Shown in pieces: positions 7,407 to 8,487 of a DNA stretch of 8,487 nt; position 1 is the stretch's first letter; every line of letters starts with the position of its first letter. Both the position numbers and the translations under genes were made by a program. The notes below the pieces were generated by a model. It was not told the DNA's origin and did not search any database. It saw nothing but the letters and a program-made list of their open reading frames with translations. The stretch is from Desulfobacterales bacterium (GTDB taxonomy: Bacteria; Desulfobacterota; Desulfobacteria; Desulfobacterales; C00003060): positions 1 through 8,487 of the forward strand of contig DAOUTV010000055.1 of assembly GCA_030668505.1 (NCBI GenBank), given 5' to 3'.

Positions 7407-7829
7407 GTGGAGATTCAAGGATACAATATGCCGGATGACTTGCACTACGAGGAGAATCATTTTTGGGTAAAGGAAGAAGGAGATCTCCTGGTCATGGGAA
7501 TGGATGATTTTGCACAGACAATGGCCGGGGAGGTCGTGTATATCCAGCTTCCTGATGAGGGAAAGAGGGTGAAAGTAGGCAAGAAATTTGCCAAGATAGA
7601 ATCCGGCAAATGGCTGGGGAAGGTCTATGGACCTGTCAATGGAGAACTGGTAGCAGTAAATGAAGAACTGGAAATGAACCCGGGCTTAATCAATGATGAC
7701 TGCTACGGCAAGGGCTGGATGTACAAGATCAAGCCGGATGATAAGGGAGAACTCGCCAACCTGATCTATGGGCCGGAGGCGGTTGAAAAGTGGCTCTTGG
7801 CAGAAATTGAGAAATACGCGGAAGAGTAG
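7407..7829 (+). CDS. gcvH: GcvH-like lipoyl-binding protein, probably a redox partner of Hdr-like enzymes
   Basis: A 140-residue protein of the glycine cleavage H family, about full length. Seen: HYEENHFWVKEEGDLLVMGM (residues 13-32), corresponding to the family's H..W...... .GITD region; GEVVYIQLPDEG (41-52); the lipoylation loop FAKIESGKWLGKVYGPVNGE (61-80); and the tail NPGLINDDCYGKGWMYKIKP. Lys68 in ESGKW aligns with the lipoyl lysine of ESVKA in classical H proteins, so it is probably lipoylated. Position 67 is Gly, and Trp69 replaces the small residue after the lysine. The neighbours are HdrD-like proteins on both sides, with no gcvT or gcvP in view. This context recalls the lipoate-binding proteins (LbpA) of sulfur-oxidising Hdr-like complexes, where the lipoyl arm is the redox partner. 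I infer a dithiol/disulfide shuttle role rather than glycine cleavage, but a true H protein cannot be excluded. Confidence 0.88.
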   Translation: MEIQGYNMPDDLHYEENHFWVKEEGDLLVMGMDDFAQTMAGEVVYIQLPDEGKRVKVGKKFAKIESGKWLGKVYGPVNGELVAVNEELEMNPGLINDDCYGKGWMYKIKPDDKGELANLIYGPEAVEKWLLAEIEKYAEE

Positions 7830-7847
7830 ACAGCGGAAGAGTAGGCA
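7818..7847. repeat. 15-bp tandem duplication across the lipoyl gene's stop codon
   Basis: GCGGAAGAGTAGACA (7818-7832) is followed directly by GCGGAAGAGTAGGCA (7833-7847), 14 of 15 bases identical. The first copy encodes the last residues and the TAG stop of the lipoyl protein. A further 10-base direct repeat, GTAGGCAGTA, occurs at 7841-7850 and 7855-7864. Confidence 0.75.
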
Positions 7848-7914
7848 GTATGGAGTAGGCAGTAAGCGGTGAGGATTAGTGGAGTGGCATTGTGCCTACT
7901 GCTTACTCCCTACT
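7847..7914. repeat. Long imperfect inverted repeat (hairpin) in the gap after the lipoyl gene
   Basis: The left arm (7847-7867, containing GGAGTAGGCAGTAAGC) pairs with the right arm (7894-7914, containing GCCTACTGCTTACTCC). This gives 21 positions with 18 Watson-Crick pairs, one G-T and two mismatches, around a 26-base loop. The sequence after the right arm (TATTATGGAG) has no T-run and leads straight into the next gene's ribosome binding site. This argues against a simple terminator and for a repetitive palindromic element or an RNA processing/stability hairpin. Confidence 0.65.
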
Positions 7915-7920
7915 TATTAT

Positions 7921-7924
7921 GGAG
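7921..7924 (+). promoter_or_regulatory. Ribosome binding site of the second HdrD-like gene
   Basis: GGAG lies 10 bases before the ATG at 7935, within the usual range though slightly long. Confidence 0.5.
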
Positions 7925-7934
7925 CTGAGCCCAC

Positions 7935-8487
7935 ATGTCCAACCAGGATTACAGCGTCCGGCAGATTTTAGAGATGGAGGCCTGTACCAACTGTCAGGTC
8001 TGTGCGGATGTGTGCCCCGCGGTCTCCGCCTCCCATGACGGGGAATTGTCCGGTGTCTTTCGCATAAAGGGACTCACGCAGATCCTTAAAAGCCGGACAG
8101 GGCTTTTCCGCAGGCTTTTTGGGAAAAAAGGGCCCACTGAGGAACAATGGAAGCATTACAGTGACACGGTCTTTCGATGTACGCTCTGTGGTAATTGCCA
8201 GGAAATCTGCCCGGTTGGTATCCACCTTAAGGACTTATGGCTGTCTCTCAGACAGGACCTTGTTCATTCAAAATCTTACCCCAAAAAAATTGAGATGATT
8301 CGGGATAACCTGGAGGAAAGCCGGAACGTCTTTGCAGAAGACAACGAAGAGCGGGCCGATTGGGTTGAGGACATGCGCGATGCCCCGGAACATGGCTATC
8401 TCAAGGATAAGGCCGAGATAGTCTATTTTACAGGTTGCGTTGCATCCTATTTCCCGCTTGCCCAGAAGATTCCCATGGCGCTGGCGG
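7935..8487 (+). CDS. Second HdrD-like iron-sulfur protein, N-terminal part (3' truncated by window)
   Basis: The first 184 residues of a protein that continues past the window end. Two [4Fe-4S] motifs are complete: Cys17/20/23/27 (CTNCQVCADVCP) and Cys82/85/88/92 (CTLCGNCQEICP). They are separated by a longer, more basic linker than in the other HdrD-like protein of this window. The stretch NVFAEDNEERADWVEDM (131-147) is typical of HdrD-like proteins just before the first CCG domain, and YFTGCVASY (164-172) carries the first CCG cysteine (Cys168), after which the window ends. It therefore probably has one or two CCG domains and belongs to the HdrD/DsrK/TmcB/HmcF-like group. No transmembrane segment or signal peptide is seen. 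It lies 105 bases after the lipoyl gene, beyond a large hairpin, and is likely part of the same operon. The catalytic role (dithiol/disulfide chemistry or pure electron transfer) cannot be judged without the C-terminal half. Confidence 0.88.
   Translation, partial: MSNQDYSVRQILEMEACTNCQVCADVCPAVSASHDGELSGVFRIKGLTQILKSRTGLFRRLFGKKGPTEEQWKHYSDTVFRCTLCGNCQEICPVGIHLKDLWLSLRQDLVHSKSYPKKIEMIRDNLEESRNVFAEDNEERADWVEDMRDAPEHGYLKDKAEIVYFTGCVASYFPLAQKIPMALA

Noticed and set aside
7841..7914. CRISPR-like array from the GTAGGCAGTA repeats
   Set aside because: There are only two 10-base direct copies with no regular spacers; the structure is a palindrome and a short tandem repeat.

Overview
The window is one uninterrupted run of plus-strand genes for anaerobic carbon and electron metabolism. 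It most resembles a sulfate-reducing or syntrophic member of the Desulfobacterota (former Deltaproteobacteria). The evidence is the gene set: a single-chain pyruvate:ferredoxin oxidoreductase, a multiheme c-type cytochrome joined to a NarI/DsrM-type membrane cytochrome b, a GlcD-type flavin dehydrogenase paired with an HdrD-like (CCG-domain) iron-sulfur protein, and a second HdrD-like protein. This assignment is inferred from gene content only; no rRNA or other phylogenetic marker is present.

Layout. Positions 1-2009 hold the C-terminal part of a pyruvate:ferredoxin oxidoreductase whose start lies upstream. A small class I SAM-dependent methyltransferase follows (2105-2797). After a 204-base AT-rich gap comes an 11-heme cytochrome c/cytochrome b fusion (3002-4795). 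A 107-base gap then carries two overlapping hairpins, the second followed by seven T's, just before the ribosome binding site of the next gene. From 4903 the genes are tightly packed: a GlcD-like FAD oxidase (4903-6294), an HdrD-like Fe-S protein that overlaps it by 11 bases (6284-7387), and a GcvH-like lipoyl protein with a GTG start and a strong Shine-Dalgarno (7407-7829). A 105-base gap with a tandem duplication and a long imperfect inverted repeat leads to a second HdrD-like Fe-S protein (7935 onward), which runs off the window.

How they may work together (inference). The GlcD/HdrD-like pair is the usual arrangement of D-lactate or other 2-hydroxyacid dehydrogenases in sulfate reducers. 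PFOR would oxidise the resulting pyruvate to acetyl-CoA with ferredoxin reduction. The lipoyl protein sits between two CCG-domain proteins with no glycine cleavage P or T gene in view. This suggests that a lipoyl dithiol/disulfide, rather than glycine, is the redox partner, in the manner of the lipoate-binding proteins of Hdr-like sulfur-oxidation complexes. The cytochrome fusion could pass electrons between the quinone pool or a cytoplasmic HdrD-like subunit and the periplasm, as the Hmc, Tmc and Dsr membrane complexes do, but here with the b and c parts in one polypeptide. The lipoyl/CCG arrangement and the cytochrome fusion are the two most interesting features of the window.
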